Source: Filimonas zeae
GTDB taxonomy: Bacteria > Bacteroidota > Bacteroidia > Chitinophagales > Chitinophagaceae
Length of the DNA stretch: 64,000 bases
NCBI RefSeq assembly: GCF_014641615.1
Contig: NZ_BMIB01000003.1
Span: 434,001-498,000, forward strand
Direction: 5' to 3'
Of the stretch, positions 17,400-25,284 are shown in pieces. The position numbers were made by a program, and so were the translations under genes. The notes beneath the pieces are model-generated. The model ran no database searches. It saw nothing but the letters and a program-made list of their open reading frames with translations, and was not told where the DNA came from. The first letter of the stretch is position 1, and each line of letters opens with the position of its first letter.

Positions 17400-17488
17400 C
17401 CCAAAAGGGAACCATTACCCATATGGCTCAACAAGAGTCCCGTCTGTTCGGGAACGCCAGCAGGGTGTAATCTTACCAGATTATTGAT
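17400..17488 (+). promoter_or_regulatory. Structured 5' leader of rpmI-rplT (candidate ribosomal-protein autoregulatory element)
   Basis: The leader contains two hairpins: TCCCG/CGGGA around a TCTGTT loop near 17438-17453, and GTAATCT/AGATTAT around a TACC loop (17467-17473 / 17478-17484), which ends four bases before the rpmI ATG. A stem that close to the start codon could block ribosome entry. In other bacteria this operon is repressed by L20 binding to its own leader. Similar control here is an inference; I could not compare with known families. Confidence 0.45.
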
Positions 17489-17686
17489 ATGCCAAAGGTT
17501 AAAACCAACTCAAGCGCAAAAAAACGCTTTAAGGTAACAGCAACAGGAGAAATCTCTTATCAGAGACCTTTTAAACGTCACATCTTAACTAAAAAATCTA
17601 ACAAACGCAAAAGAGCTTTAGGCCAGAAAGCAATTGTTGGAGCGCCTAACAAAGATTTCGTTATGCGTTTATTACGTCTGAAATAA
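17489..17686 (+). CDS. rpmI: 50S ribosomal protein L35
   Basis: 65 aa, very basic, typical L35: [20 protein letters not shown] at the start and [20 protein letters not shown] in the middle. It is a component of the large ribosomal subunit. It is followed by rplT after 47 bases in the conserved order. Confidence 0.98.
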   Translation: MPKVKTNSSAKKRFKVTATGEISYQRPFKRHILTKKSNKRKRALGQKAIVGAPNKDFVMRLLRLK

Positions 17687-17733
17687 GATCGACTTTAAAA
17701 ATTATCTGTTAATTACTTCAATCTGATTTTAAT

Positions 17734-18078
17734 ATGCCACGTTCAGTAAATGCGGTAGCATCAAGGGCAAGAAGAAAGAGAATTCTTAAACAAGCCAAAG
17801 GTTTTTACGGTAAACGTAAAAATGTATATACAGTTGCCAAAAACATTGTAGAAAAGGGTATGACCTACAGCTATGTAGGCCGTAAACTGAAAAAACGCGA
17901 ATACCGTCAGCTGTGGATCGCCCGTATCAACGCTGCAGTAAGAGCAGAAGGTTTAACTTACAGCAAGTTTATTGATAAGTTAAACAAAAAAGGTATTGAA
18001 CTGAACCGTAAAGTGCTGGCTGACCTGGCTATGAACGAGCCTGCAAGCTTTAAAGCGCTGATCGATTCTGTAAAATAA
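17734..18078 (+). CDS. rplT: 50S ribosomal protein L20
   Basis: 114 aa, basic, with the typical N-terminal extension ([20 protein letters not shown]) and globular part ([20 protein letters not shown]). L20 is needed for early 50S assembly and in several bacteria represses its own operon. A strong terminator follows. Confidence 0.98.
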   Translation: MPRSVNAVASRARRKRILKQAKGFYGKRKNVYTVAKNIVEKGMTYSYVGRKLKKREYRQLWIARINAAVRAEGLTYSKFIDKLNKKGIELNRKVLADLAMNEPASFKALIDSVK

Positions 18079-18102
18079 TTGTCGCTATAGCAACAAAAAA
18101 AG

Positions 18103-18131
18103 ACCGGAGGTATATACTTCCGGTTTTTTTT
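18103..18131 (+). terminator. Intrinsic terminator after rplT
   Basis: ACCGGAGG / CTTCCGGT form an 8-bp stem (18103-18110 / 18117-18124) followed by eight T. Confidence 0.88.
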
Positions 18132-18162
18132 GTATAGTTATATTGTCAAAAAACTATTTTTG
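18129..18162 (+). promoter_or_regulatory. Promoter of the arginine-decarboxylase-like gene
   Basis: TTTG at 18129-18132 (inside the T-run of the upstream terminator) and TATTTTTG at 18155-18162 are 22 bases apart, fitting the Bacteroidota promoter consensus. The ATG lies 48 bases downstream. Confidence 0.55.
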
Positions 18163-18210
18163 CACCGTTATAGGATTTCCTTTACTTAAAAAGTACAACG
18201 ACACTAGAGG

Positions 18211-19638
18211 ATGAACAATACGTACACCGACCTGGTGAAACAAACTTTCCACTTTCCGCAGGAAGGTTTTAATACAAGCAGCGATGGCTATCTTGAATTT
18301 AATGGCTTAGATCTGAAAGCACTGATTGAAAAGCACGGTACGCCTATGAAGCTTACCTACCTGCCTAAAATTGGTATGCAGATTAACAAGGCCAAAAGCA
18401 TGTTCGAGAATGCTATGAAGAAGCACAAGTACGAAGGCAAGTATTTCTATTGCTATTGTACTAAAAGCTCCCACTTTTCCTTTGTAGTGGAAGAGGCGCT
18501 GAAGCATGAGATTCACCTGGAAACATCCTTTGCGTACGACATTGAGATTATTAATAAGTTGTACGCCCGCCGTAAAATAAACAAGGAAACCTTTATCATC
18601 TGTAACGGATTCAAGCAAAAGTCATACACTTCGCGTATTGCCAAGCTTATCAACAGCGGATTTAAAAATGTAATTCCCGTACTGGATAATAAGGAAGAAC
18701 TGGATGCCTACAAACGCAGCGTAAAACAGCCCTTTAAACTGGGTATACGTGTTGCTGCGGAGGAAGAACCTAACTTCCCGTTCTATACCTCCCGCCTGGG
18801 CATACGCCAAAGGGATATTCTGGAGTTTTACGTAGATAATATTGAAGGCTACGAAGACAAGTTTCAGCTGAAAATGCTGCACATTTTTCTGAACAAGGGT
18901 ATTAAAGACGATATTTACTATTGGAGTGAGCTGAACAAAATCATCAACCTGTACTGCCAGCTGAAGAAGATTTGTCCTGAGCTGGATTCTATTAACATAG
19001 GTGGTGGTTTTCCCATTAAGCACTCTTTAGGTTTTGAATATGACTACCAGTTCATGATTAATGAAATTGTAGGCAATATTAAAAAGACCTGTAAAAAAGC
19101 AGGCGTTCCTATGCCGAATATCTATACCGAATTCGGTTCCTTTACTGTAGGGGAGAGCATGGCGCATATTTACAGCGTAATAGCCCAGAAGCAACAGAAC
19201 GATCGGGAAATCTGGTATATGATCGACTCTTCATTCATTACCACCCTGCCGGATACCTGGGGTATTGGAGAGAAATTTCTGATGCTGCCGGTGAATAAAT
19301 GGGATAATGATTACCAACGAGTCGTTTTAGGGGGTATTACCTGTGACAGCCACGATTACTACGATTCTGAAGAGCATATTAACGAGGTATTTCTGCCCAA
19401 GCTGGAACATGCCAGCAATAAAGGCGATTCGCCCAACAAGGAACCGCTGTATGTAGGCTTCTTTCATACCGGTGCTTATCAGGATCAGATCAGTGGTTAT
19501 GGTGGTATTAAACACTGCCTTATTCCATCGCCCAAACACATTATTGTAGGGCATGATAAAAACGGTAAGCTGGTTGACTGGGTGTATGCCAAAGAGCAAA
19601 GCGCCCAAAGCATGTTAAAGATTCTGGGTTATATGTAG
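18211..19638 (+). CDS. PLP-dependent arginine-decarboxylase-like enzyme
   Basis: 475 aa, fold-type III (alanine racemase-like barrel plus beta domain) decarboxylase of the type commonly annotated as arginine decarboxylase in Bacteroidota. The PLP-binding lysine is probably in YFYCYCTKSSHFSF, where most relatives have YAxKAN. The phosphate-binding glycine loop is INIGGGFPIKHS, and the second-domain catalytic region is in GGITCDSHDYYD. The likely product is agmatine for polyamine synthesis. The shift from YAxKAN to CTKSS makes substrate assignment less certain; carboxynorspermidine or diaminopimelate activity cannot be excluded. Monocistronic. Confidence 0.8.
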   Translation: MNNTYTDLVKQTFHFPQEGFNTSSDGYLEFNGLDLKALIEKHGTPMKLTYLPKIGMQINKAKSMFENAMKKHKYEGKYFYCYCTKSSHFSFVVEEALKHEIHLETSFAYDIEIINKLYARRKINKETFIICNGFKQKSYTSRIAKLINSGFKNVIPVLDNKEELDAYKRSVKQPFKLGIRVAAEEEPNFPFYTSRLGIRQRDILEFYVDNIEGYEDKFQLKMLHIFLNKGIKDDIYYWSELNKIINLYCQLKKICPELDSINIGGGFPIKHSLGFEYDYQFMINEIVGNIKKTCKKAGVPMPNIYTEFGSFTVGESMAHIYSVIAQKQQNDREIWYMIDSSFITTLPDTWGIGEKFLMLPVNKWDNDYQRVVLGGITCDSHDYYDSEEHINEVFLPKLEHASNKGDSPNKEPLYVGFFHTGAYQDQISGYGGIKHCLIPSPKHIIVGHDKNGKLVDWVYAKEQSAQSMLKILGYM

Positions 19639-19656
19639 AAGTAAAAAGGATAAAGT

Positions 19657-19694
19657 AAAAAAAGCCGCAACTGTTATACAGTGGCGGCTTTTTT
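19657..19694. terminator. Bidirectional terminator between convergent genes
   Basis: AAAAAAGCCGC / GCGGCTTTTTT with an inner ACTGT/ACAGT stem form a long hairpin at 19657-19694. The stop codon of the minus-strand TPR gene (19674-19676) lies in the hairpin loop. Confidence 0.88.
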
Positions 19695-20441
19695 ATGGGC
19701 ACTCAGTTCTCTTTTACATTGTTGTATCCATTGGTAATTCATTCTGCGAACGTATTTAGGGTGCAGGTCTTTCTCGTTCAGCACAGCCTGAAACTGGCTA
19801 ACCGCTTCTCCATTGCGTTTCAGGCGTTGCAGCAGTTTGCCATAATGGTAGCGGGCTTCCATGGAGTGGTGCACGCGTATCACTTTTTTATATTCTTCTT
19901 CTGCCTGTGTAGTGTTGCCGGTAGCTTCCAGTACTCTTGCATAAATCAGTTCATCGTCAGATTTGCTGAAGCCGGGATTACGCAAAGGAAGGGCTTTATT
20001 AAAGCTGGCTAAGCTTTCGGCGTACTGTGCGTTGTGAAAATACAATTTGCCCAGGCGAAACAACAAATCCGGATCGTTAGCCCACAGGCCCTGTGCGCAG
20101 GCATTGGTAAGTTCTATGGCCCTGCCATATTGTTTCTGACGGGCATACTCATCGGCCAGCATCATACGGTTGGCATCGGTATCTGCCACGCGCAGGCGGT
20201 GTTCCAGCTCACGGCTTTTGAAGTTGGGAAATAGCGTACGTTGCACATTTTCCGCTGCGTTACCTGCGGAAAAACCCGGCATAATTTCCCGGACAAAATA
20301 AACAATGCATCCTACCAGCGGCAGAAAAATCAGCAGATAAATCCATTCCTTCCTGCCGGTTTTCAGGCAGTGCAGAATGCATAAAATCTGAAGAACAACA
20401 ACAAGGGAGTAGTATTGGGTCCAGGATTCATCGAAAAACAT
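19674..20441 (-). CDS. TPR-repeat membrane protein (last gene of a sigma-factor operon)
   Basis: 255 aa from the ATG at 20441; an in-frame TTG at 20477 would add 12 residues. Two N-terminal membrane helices (YSLVVVLQILCILHC and WIYLLIFLPLVGCIVYFV) resemble the PLDc_N region of cardiolipin synthases. TPR-type helical repeats follow: LADEYARQKQYGRAIELTNA, LLFRLGKLYFHNAQYAESLA, LIYARVLEATGNTTQAEEEY and RYHYGKLLQRLKRNGEAVSQ. It is membrane-anchored with a soluble repeat domain for protein contacts. It forms the 3' end of the TraB-like/sigma/membrane-protein operon. Confidence 0.8.
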   Translation of the reverse strand: MFFDESWTQYYSLVVVLQILCILHCLKTGRKEWIYLLIFLPLVGCIVYFVREIMPGFSAGNAAENVQRTLFPNFKSRELEHRLRVADTDANRMMLADEYARQKQYGRAIELTNACAQGLWANDPDLLFRLGKLYFHNAQYAESLASFNKALPLRNPGFSKSDDELIYARVLEATGNTTQAEEEYKKVIRVHHSMEARYHYGKLLQRLKRNGEAVSQFQAVLNEKDLHPKYVRRMNYQWIQQCKRELSAHKKAATV

Positions 20442-20483
20442 TGTGTTTTTTCCGTAAATAAAATATAATCCTGTCAAACCTCC

Positions 20484-21137
20484 TCATAAGCCCGCTACTT
20501 TTTCTTCAGGTTGTTGCAGTTCCTGTATATAACCACGTAGCTTTTGCAGGTAAACGCCATATAATTTATGCAGGTACCAGCGGGTAAAAAAATGTTGCGG
20601 TATAGATAACAAGGCAACAGCTGCCAGTGCTTTCAGCCATACAGTAGTAGTTTTAGGGCTGAATATACGCTCAGCAACATCTGCGTGCAGCCGGCTGTAT
20701 TCAATCTGGTGCAGCCACAAACTATAAAACAAACACAATGGCAGCAGCAGCATGCTTAGCCAGTATACTCTTTTTACATAACGGCTGAGTATTGCGTTTA
20801 TAACCGAAAGATTTTCTTTTACCGGCAGCGGAGCGGTTGCTGTTTTGTCAATGTATTTTACCAGATAGTATTGAAACAGCCCGAAGCCCACGGTAATAAT
20901 GAGGAAAGAGCCAAAATATGCCCGCATTACAAACCCGGCTTTAGATAAAGCAACTGCTATAAAAGCAATAGTAAACACAATGGAAAATATAATCTCCAGC
21001 CACAGGCTGCGTTTCAATTTATCCAGCACGGATTGCGCCTGCCCTTTTAATAACAGGGCTATATCTGTTTCAGAATATTCTGTGGCGGGCTGCGACAGTT
21101 TCTGTTTTAGTTGTTGTTTCAGATCATCCAGTTCCAT
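20484..21137 (-). CDS. Four-helix membrane protein downstream of an ECF sigma factor (candidate anti-sigma)
   Basis: 217 aa from the ATG at 21137; a GTG two codons earlier is also in frame. A soluble N-terminus of about 40 residues (MELDDLKQQLKQKLSQPATE) is followed by four hydrophobic segments, for example LEIIFSIVFTIAFIAVAL, AYFGSFLIITVGFGLFQYYL, LSMLLLPLCLFYSLWL and ALAAVALLSIPQHFF. The order sigma factor, then a membrane protein with a cytosolic N-terminal helical domain, is the usual arrangement of an ECF sigma factor with its membrane anti-sigma factor; no zinc-binding HxxxCxxC is seen. The role is inferred from position. Confidence 0.75.
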   Translation of the reverse strand: MELDDLKQQLKQKLSQPATEYSETDIALLLKGQAQSVLDKLKRSLWLEIIFSIVFTIAFIAVALSKAGFVMRAYFGSFLIITVGFGLFQYYLVKYIDKTATAPLPVKENLSVINAILSRYVKRVYWLSMLLLPLCLFYSLWLHQIEYSRLHADVAERIFSPKTTTVWLKALAAVALLSIPQHFFTRWYLHKLYGVYLQKLRGYIQELQQPEEKVAGL

Positions 21138-21143
21138 ATACAC

Positions 21144-21641
21144 CTATTGAGCAGGTTCGTAATGTTTTTTACTTTCTTCTTTCAAACGGCTTTTCACGCG
21201 GTTCATTTTTACGGCTACGTTGTTGGCAGTAATGCCCAGCATATCGCCAATTTCCTGGTAGCTGTAATCTTCCAGGTATAGCATTACCAGTGCCTTGTCA
21301 ATTTTAGAAAGGGTAGCAATGGCTTTATACATGGCCATCAGTTGTTCCTGCACCGGGTCTGGCGTATCGGAAGTTTCCGGAAAGTTGGTGGCCAGTACCA
21401 CAGCGCTTCTGCGTTGTTCCTTTTTAAAATAAGTAATAGCGGTGTTCAGCGCCACCCGGTACAGCCAGGTGCTGAAGCGGGCATCGCCTTTAAAGTGCGG
21501 GTAACTTTTCCATGCCTGTAAGGTTATTTCCTGAAAAAGATCTTCCCGCTGCTCACTGTTATCCATATACAGGTTACAAACCTTATGTATAATGTTCCGG
21601 TGTTGTGAAAGCAGCGCAATAAATTCAGCGGATTCGGGCAT
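21144..21641 (-). CDS. ECF-type RNA polymerase sigma factor
   Basis: 165 aa. Region 2 is clear (DLFQEITLQAWKSYPHFKG, FSTWLYRVALNTAITYFKKE) and region 4 carries the helix-turn-helix (LEDYSYQEIGDMLGITANNV, then KMNRVKSRLKE). It directs RNA polymerase to a specific promoter set, probably released by an envelope signal. It is followed directly by a membrane protein that may hold it inactive, and preceded by a TraB/GumN-like gene. Confidence 0.93.
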   Translation of the reverse strand: MPESAEFIALLSQHRNIIHKVCNLYMDNSEQREDLFQEITLQAWKSYPHFKGDARFSTWLYRVALNTAITYFKKEQRRSAVVLATNFPETSDTPDPVQEQLMAMYKAIATLSKIDKALVMLYLEDYSYQEIGDMLGITANNVAVKMNRVKSRLKEESKKHYEPAQ

Positions 21642-21649
21642 ACTTATAA

Positions 21650-22507
21650 TTAATACATAACGGGAGTAACGGTGTAACCTTGTTTGCGCAGCAGGGCAAT
21701 AACGCCTTTGTTGCCACCGAGGTGTCCGGCGCCTACTGCAAAAAAGGTGGGTTGCTGTTTAGCCTGTGCAGCTATTTTGGGTACCCAGTTGGCGTTTCGG
21801 TTGTATAATAATACAGGTGCGTATTTGCCCAGGTCTTTATCTTCCACTACTTCCTGCTGCAGTTTATCCAGGTCTTTATTCTGATACATGTTTACCAGTT
21901 TGGTATTGGTGCGTTGCAGACTATCGAAGTTGTACAGCATTTCTTTCAGGCTTTCTGCCTGTGCTTTATAGGGAATAGAATCGAAGATGCTCATTTGAAA
22001 GGCGATTGTTTCCAGCCCGTTCACCGGCATGTTCAGTTCTTTGGCCATCATCATAAATACGGTTTCCCAGCCTTCGGGTTTGCACTGCATCATAGCAGGG
22101 TATAACATGGAGGCCAGTAATATAGGTTTGGACGATTTAAACAGCAGCATGGGAATGCCGGTGCGCTTTTGAAACAGCGTGGCCACCGAGTCGTAATCTT
22201 TAGGCGATAAAAAATCACTGAGCGACTGTTTGTTTTTCATAGGCATGTATTTCAATGCTTCCAGTGCCATGGTGGGATCGTCCATATCCAGCTCCAGATA
22301 CAATTGTTGGGTGCTGCGGAATGCTTTTTTAATAGCAGAATCTATTTTCAGCTGATCCTGACACACCAGGTGGTGGGTGCCATACAAATAAGAGGCGGAG
22401 TGGATGCCTTTTCCGCTTATCTTCCACAGCAGTGTTTTTTCAGTGGGCTTTTGCGCCAGACATACGCCGGAGATAAAGAAGGCTATAATAGGTATCAGGT
22501 ATTTCAT
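21650..22507 (-). CDS. TraB/GumN-family exported protein
   Basis: 285 aa with a signal peptide (MKYLIPIIAFFISGVCLAQ). TraB/GumN family features: LLWKISGKGIHSASYLYGTHH near the N-terminus, the NGLET motif around residue 170, and the C-terminal FAVGAGHLGGNKGVIALLRK. Members are proposed metalloproteases (Tiki-like), using the conserved GxxH motifs. It is probably periplasmic. The sigma gene starts 8 bases downstream, so the protein may take part in envelope sensing with the sigma factor (inference). Confidence 0.85.
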   Translation of the reverse strand: MKYLIPIIAFFISGVCLAQKPTEKTLLWKISGKGIHSASYLYGTHHLVCQDQLKIDSAIKKAFRSTQQLYLELDMDDPTMALEALKYMPMKNKQSLSDFLSPKDYDSVATLFQKRTGIPMLLFKSSKPILLASMLYPAMMQCKPEGWETVFMMMAKELNMPVNGLETIAFQMSIFDSIPYKAQAESLKEMLYNFDSLQRTNTKLVNMYQNKDLDKLQQEVVEDKDLGKYAPVLLYNRNANWVPKIAAQAKQQPTFFAVGAGHLGGNKGVIALLRKQGYTVTPVMY

Positions 22508-22570
22508 ATCACACGAAAGGTATGGTTTTATACATTAGTATAGCGGCAGGGCAAAACATTACAGGCTAAA

Positions 22571-22600
22571 AATAAAAAACCCTGTGTGAATACACAGGGT
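22571..22600 (-). terminator. Intrinsic terminator of hsp20
   Basis: ACCCTGTGT / ACACAGGGT (22579-22587 / 22592-22600) make a 9-bp stem with a GAAT loop. On the minus strand it is followed by a T-run (TTTTTTATTTTT). Confidence 0.85.
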
Positions 22601-22645
22601 ACTAAACCAAAACCAACTCTTATGAAACTATCCTTATCTAACCAA

Positions 22646-23062
22646 TTAGTTAATCGCAATTTCTTTAGGCGTTACTTTTACTTCTTCTTTTTTAGGAAGC
22701 AGCAGTTCCAGTACACCATTTTCATACTTAGCCTGTATGCCATCCACATTAATAAGATCGTCTACAGTAAAACTTCTTTTGAAGCTGGATATGCTGAATT
22801 CACGGCGATGTGTTTTTTGTTCTTTCTGTTCCTGCTCCGCTTTCTTTTCATAGCTGATAGTTAAAAGACCTTTCTCCACATTAATTTTAAAATCGCTCTT
22901 GTTTAAACCCGGAGCAATCAGTTGTACCTGGTAACCGTTGTTATTTTCGTAAATGTTTACCGGAGGTACGTTGTTAGTGTGTGCATTGTTAGCAGGGAAA
23001 GAAGTAAAGAACTCATCAAAAAGATTTCCCAGATTTCTGTAGTTGTGTTTTACCAGTGTCAT
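22646..23062 (-). CDS. hsp20: Hsp20 small heat shock protein
   Basis: 138 aa from the ATG at 23062; the frame stays open upstream but that part is unlike the family. It has an alpha-crystallin domain (VNIYENNNGYQVQLIAPGLN ... LTISYEKK ... EFSISSFKRSFTVDD ... AKYENGVLELLLPKKEE) and a C-terminal tail. It acts as an ATP-independent chaperone that holds unfolding proteins in the cytosol. The start ATLVKHNYRNLGNLFDEFF-like N-arm is typical for Bacteroidota. A perfect 14-bp palindrome lies upstream and may be an operator. Confidence 0.95.
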   Translation of the reverse strand: MTLVKHNYRNLGNLFDEFFTSFPANNAHTNNVPPVNIYENNNGYQVQLIAPGLNKSDFKINVEKGLLTISYEKKAEQEQKEQKTHRREFSISSFKRSFTVDDLINVDGIQAKYENGVLELLLPKKEEVKVTPKEIAIN

Positions 23063-23092
23063 AATTATTCCTTTTTTAGTTTTTTGAATTTG

Positions 23093-23106
23093 TTGTTCCG
23101 GAACAA
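23093..23106. promoter_or_regulatory. Perfect palindrome upstream of hsp20 (candidate operator)
   Basis: TTGTTCCGGAACAA is a perfect 14-bp inverted repeat, 31 bases upstream of the hsp20 ATG. Its position in the 5' region suits a repressor or activator site. No named regulator can be inferred. Confidence 0.4.
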
Positions 23107-23257
23107 GTAGTTCAAATGGCGTTCCATGCCGTTTTTTGGGCCTTATTCCGTACAAAATGGCAAGATTTGTAGTAGTTTTGTGCCTTTTTGTCTGTTATTG
23201 ATCTGTGAAAAGGTCAAAATGTCATAAAAAAGGTTTTTACGGAACGATGTTTTCACG

Positions 23258-23265
23258 TAATTTTG
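23258..23265 (+). promoter_or_regulatory. -7 promoter box of the bacilliredoxin gene
   Basis: TAATTTTG fits TAnnTTTG, with a T-rich element about 20 bases upstream (23234-23237) in place of a perfect TTTG. The gene starts 34 bases downstream. Confidence 0.4.
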
Positions 23266-23299
23266 TTATCCTAACAAAGGAAAAGGAGGAATAAGCGAG

Positions 23300-23713
23300 A
23301 TGTATCCAGCAGAAATAGTACTGCCAATGAAGGCAGAATTAACAGATAACGGTTTTGATGAAATGGTAACTCCTGACGAAGTAGATACCACTATAAAAGC
23401 AGCAGGTACTACCCTGGTAATGATTAACTCTGTATGCGGTTGTTCCGCAGGCAGTGCAAGACCCGGTGTACTGATGGCAGTAAGTAATACAGAAAAGCGT
23501 CCTGACAGACTTACTACCAGCTTTGCAGGTTTTGATGTAGACGCTGTTAAAAAGTTAAGAGAGCATTTATTGCCTTACCCACCGTCTTCACCCGCCATCG
23601 CTTTATTTAAAGATGGCCAACTGGTGCACTTTATAGAGCGCCACCAGATTGAAGGCAGACCGGCACAGGCAATAGCACATAATTTAATCGCCGCTTTCAA
23701 TCATTATTGTTAA
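23300..23713 (+). CDS. BrxA/BrxB-family bacilliredoxin
   Basis: 137 aa, thioredoxin-like fold of the YphP/YqiW family. It carries the characteristic CGC active site in INSVCGCSAGSARPG (about residues 46-48) and the family end motif EGRPAQAIAHNLIAAF. These proteins remove bacillithiol from oxidised protein thiols, or act as disulfide oxidoreductases, in the cytosol. It is monocistronic, followed by a terminator. Well supported. Confidence 0.93.
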   Translation: MYPAEIVLPMKAELTDNGFDEMVTPDEVDTTIKAAGTTLVMINSVCGCSAGSARPGVLMAVSNTEKRPDRLTTSFAGFDVDAVKKLREHLLPYPPSSPAIALFKDGQLVHFIERHQIEGRPAQAIAHNLIAAFNHYC

Positions 23714-23774
23714 GCCGCTAAAGAGCCTCGATGTTAGCCGCAAGGCTTTCATCATGGATGGGTTAGTAAATAGT

Positions 23775-23805
23775 TCCCCCTGATTCTTCAGGGGGATTTT
23801 TATTT
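23775..23805 (+). terminator. Intrinsic terminator after the bacilliredoxin gene
   Basis: TCCCCCTGA / TCAGGGGGA (23775-23783 / 23788-23796) form a 9-bp GC-rich stem followed by TTTTTATTT. Confidence 0.9.
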
Positions 23806-23873
23806 GCTGCCAGCTTTGTAAGGCTGATACCGCATTTTTCTCTAACATTGCAACGCATTGAAACCTATTACGG

Positions 23874-25061
23874 ATGTATCCTAACTTATACTATCTCTTT
23901 AAAGAACTGTTCGGTATCGAAATTGAGGCCCTTAAAGTCATCAACTCCTTCGGCTTTTTTGTAGCCATTGCTTTTTTCATATCTGCATGGGTATTGATGA
24001 AGGAATTAAAGCGCAAAGAGAAAGAAGGATTGCTTACTTATGAAGACACGAAGGTGATAGTAGGTAAACCTGCTTCTGCTACAGAGCTGCTTGTTAACTT
24101 TATACTCGGCTTTGTATTCGGTTATAAAATACTGGGCGTACTGTTTACCGAAGGTGCGTTAAAAGATCCGCAGGCTTTTATCTTCTCTTCTGCCGGTAGT
24201 ATTCCTGCCGGTATGGTATTGGGTTTGTTTTTTGCCGGCCTGAAGTGGTGGGATAAGAACAAGGCTAAAATGCCGAAGCCGATGGAGAAGGATATGAGAA
24301 TATGGCCGAGCGACCGGGTAGGAGATATTACCATTCTGGCGGCAATATTCGGCTTTCTGGGTGCTAAAGTTTTTGATAACCTGGAAAACTGGGATCGGTT
24401 TATACAAGACCCTATTGGTAACCTGCTGGCGCCTAGCGGGCTTACTTTTTACGGGGGGCTTATTTGTGCTACCATAGCTATTGTGGTGTTTCTGCGTAAG
24501 CATAATGTAAACATTATTCATGCTGCGGATGCCTTTGGGCCGGTGCTGATGTTATCGTACGGTTTGGGCCGTGTAGGTTGCCAGGTAGCGGGCGATGGGG
24601 ATTGGGGTATTGTAAACACCAAACCCAGGCCTTTCAGCTTTATACCCGATTGGGCATGGGCTTACGATTATGCGCATAACGTAAACAAAGAGGGGGTTCC
24701 TTTACCGGGTTGTACCTGGGATGACTATTGCACGCATTTGCCACAGCCAGTGTATCCTACGCCATTGTATGAGATTATTATGAGCCTGGCTTTGTTTTTC
24801 CTGTTATGGTCGTTACGCAAGCGTGTAAAGGTTGCCGGACGTTTGTTTGCCGCTTATTTATTTGTGAATGGGCTGGAGCGTTTTCTGATTGAAAAAATAC
24901 GGGTGAACACGCCACAGAATTTCTTTGGTTTTCACCCTACACAGGCAGAGATTATTTCTACCTGCCTTATGCTGGCTGGTATAGCCCTGTATCTGCTGGC
25001 CCCACAATTACAAAAAAGCAAATTCCTTAATTCGCCGCCGCCCAGGCAGGTGAATGGCTGA
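23874..25061 (+). CDS. lgt: Prolipoprotein diacylglyceryl transferase
   Basis: 395 aa, integral inner-membrane enzyme that transfers diacylglycerol to the lipobox cysteine of lipoproteins. About eight membrane helices are visible. Family motifs: GLTFYGGLICA, LGRVGCQVAGDGDWG (the Lgt signature, with GCQVAGDGDWG where many have GNFINGELWG) and YPTPLYEI near the C-terminal half, with GLERFLIEKIRVN. It is longer than the roughly 270-290 aa of proteobacterial Lgt because of insertions near 60-130 and 245-280, as is usual in Bacteroidota. Lipoproteins encoded in the window would be clients. Confidence 0.93.
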   Translation: MYPNLYYLFKELFGIEIEALKVINSFGFFVAIAFFISAWVLMKELKRKEKEGLLTYEDTKVIVGKPASATELLVNFILGFVFGYKILGVLFTEGALKDPQAFIFSSAGSIPAGMVLGLFFAGLKWWDKNKAKMPKPMEKDMRIWPSDRVGDITILAAIFGFLGAKVFDNLENWDRFIQDPIGNLLAPSGLTFYGGLICATIAIVVFLRKHNVNIIHAADAFGPVLMLSYGLGRVGCQVAGDGDWGIVNTKPRPFSFIPDWAWAYDYAHNVNKEGVPLPGCTWDDYCTHLPQPVYPTPLYEIIMSLALFFLLWSLRKRVKVAGRLFAAYLFVNGLERFLIEKIRVNTPQNFFGFHPTQAEIISTCLMLAGIALYLLAPQLQKSKFLNSPPPRQVNG

Positions 25062-25081
25062 TAAAACAGCTGATATTTTTC

Positions 25082-25107
25082 AAAAGCCTCCGTAAGGGGG
25101 CTTTTTT
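25082..25107 (+). terminator. Intrinsic terminator after lgt
   Basis: AAAAGCCTCC / GGGGGCTTTT around a GTAA loop, followed by a T-run. Confidence 0.82.
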
Positions 25108-25240
25108 GTGCCCGGTAATTCCCGCTATCCCGGTTTATAACCGTTTATCCCATCCGTGTAACAGAACGGGGCTTTACACGTAGTAGTGCCGGTGAATGTG
25201 CGCGCCATTCATCAGTAATAGCAACCGTTCGAAGTAAAGC

Positions 25241-25273
25241 ATTGTACTGTGTAAAACATAGTACCTATTTTAG
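25241..25273 (+). promoter_or_regulatory. Candidate promoter of the TonB-dependent receptor with inverted repeat in the spacer
   Basis: ATTG (25241-25244) and TATTTTAG (25266-25273) are 21 bases apart and approximate the Bacteroidota consensus. The spacer contains TACTGTGT-AAA-ACATAGTA, an imperfect 8-bp inverted repeat that could bind a regulator. Confidence 0.33.
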
Positions 25274-25284
25274 ACCTGTAATTA

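Noticed and set aside
23063..23155. N-terminal extension of hsp20
   Set aside because: The extra 31 residues do not resemble the family, and the palindrome and promoter region lie there.
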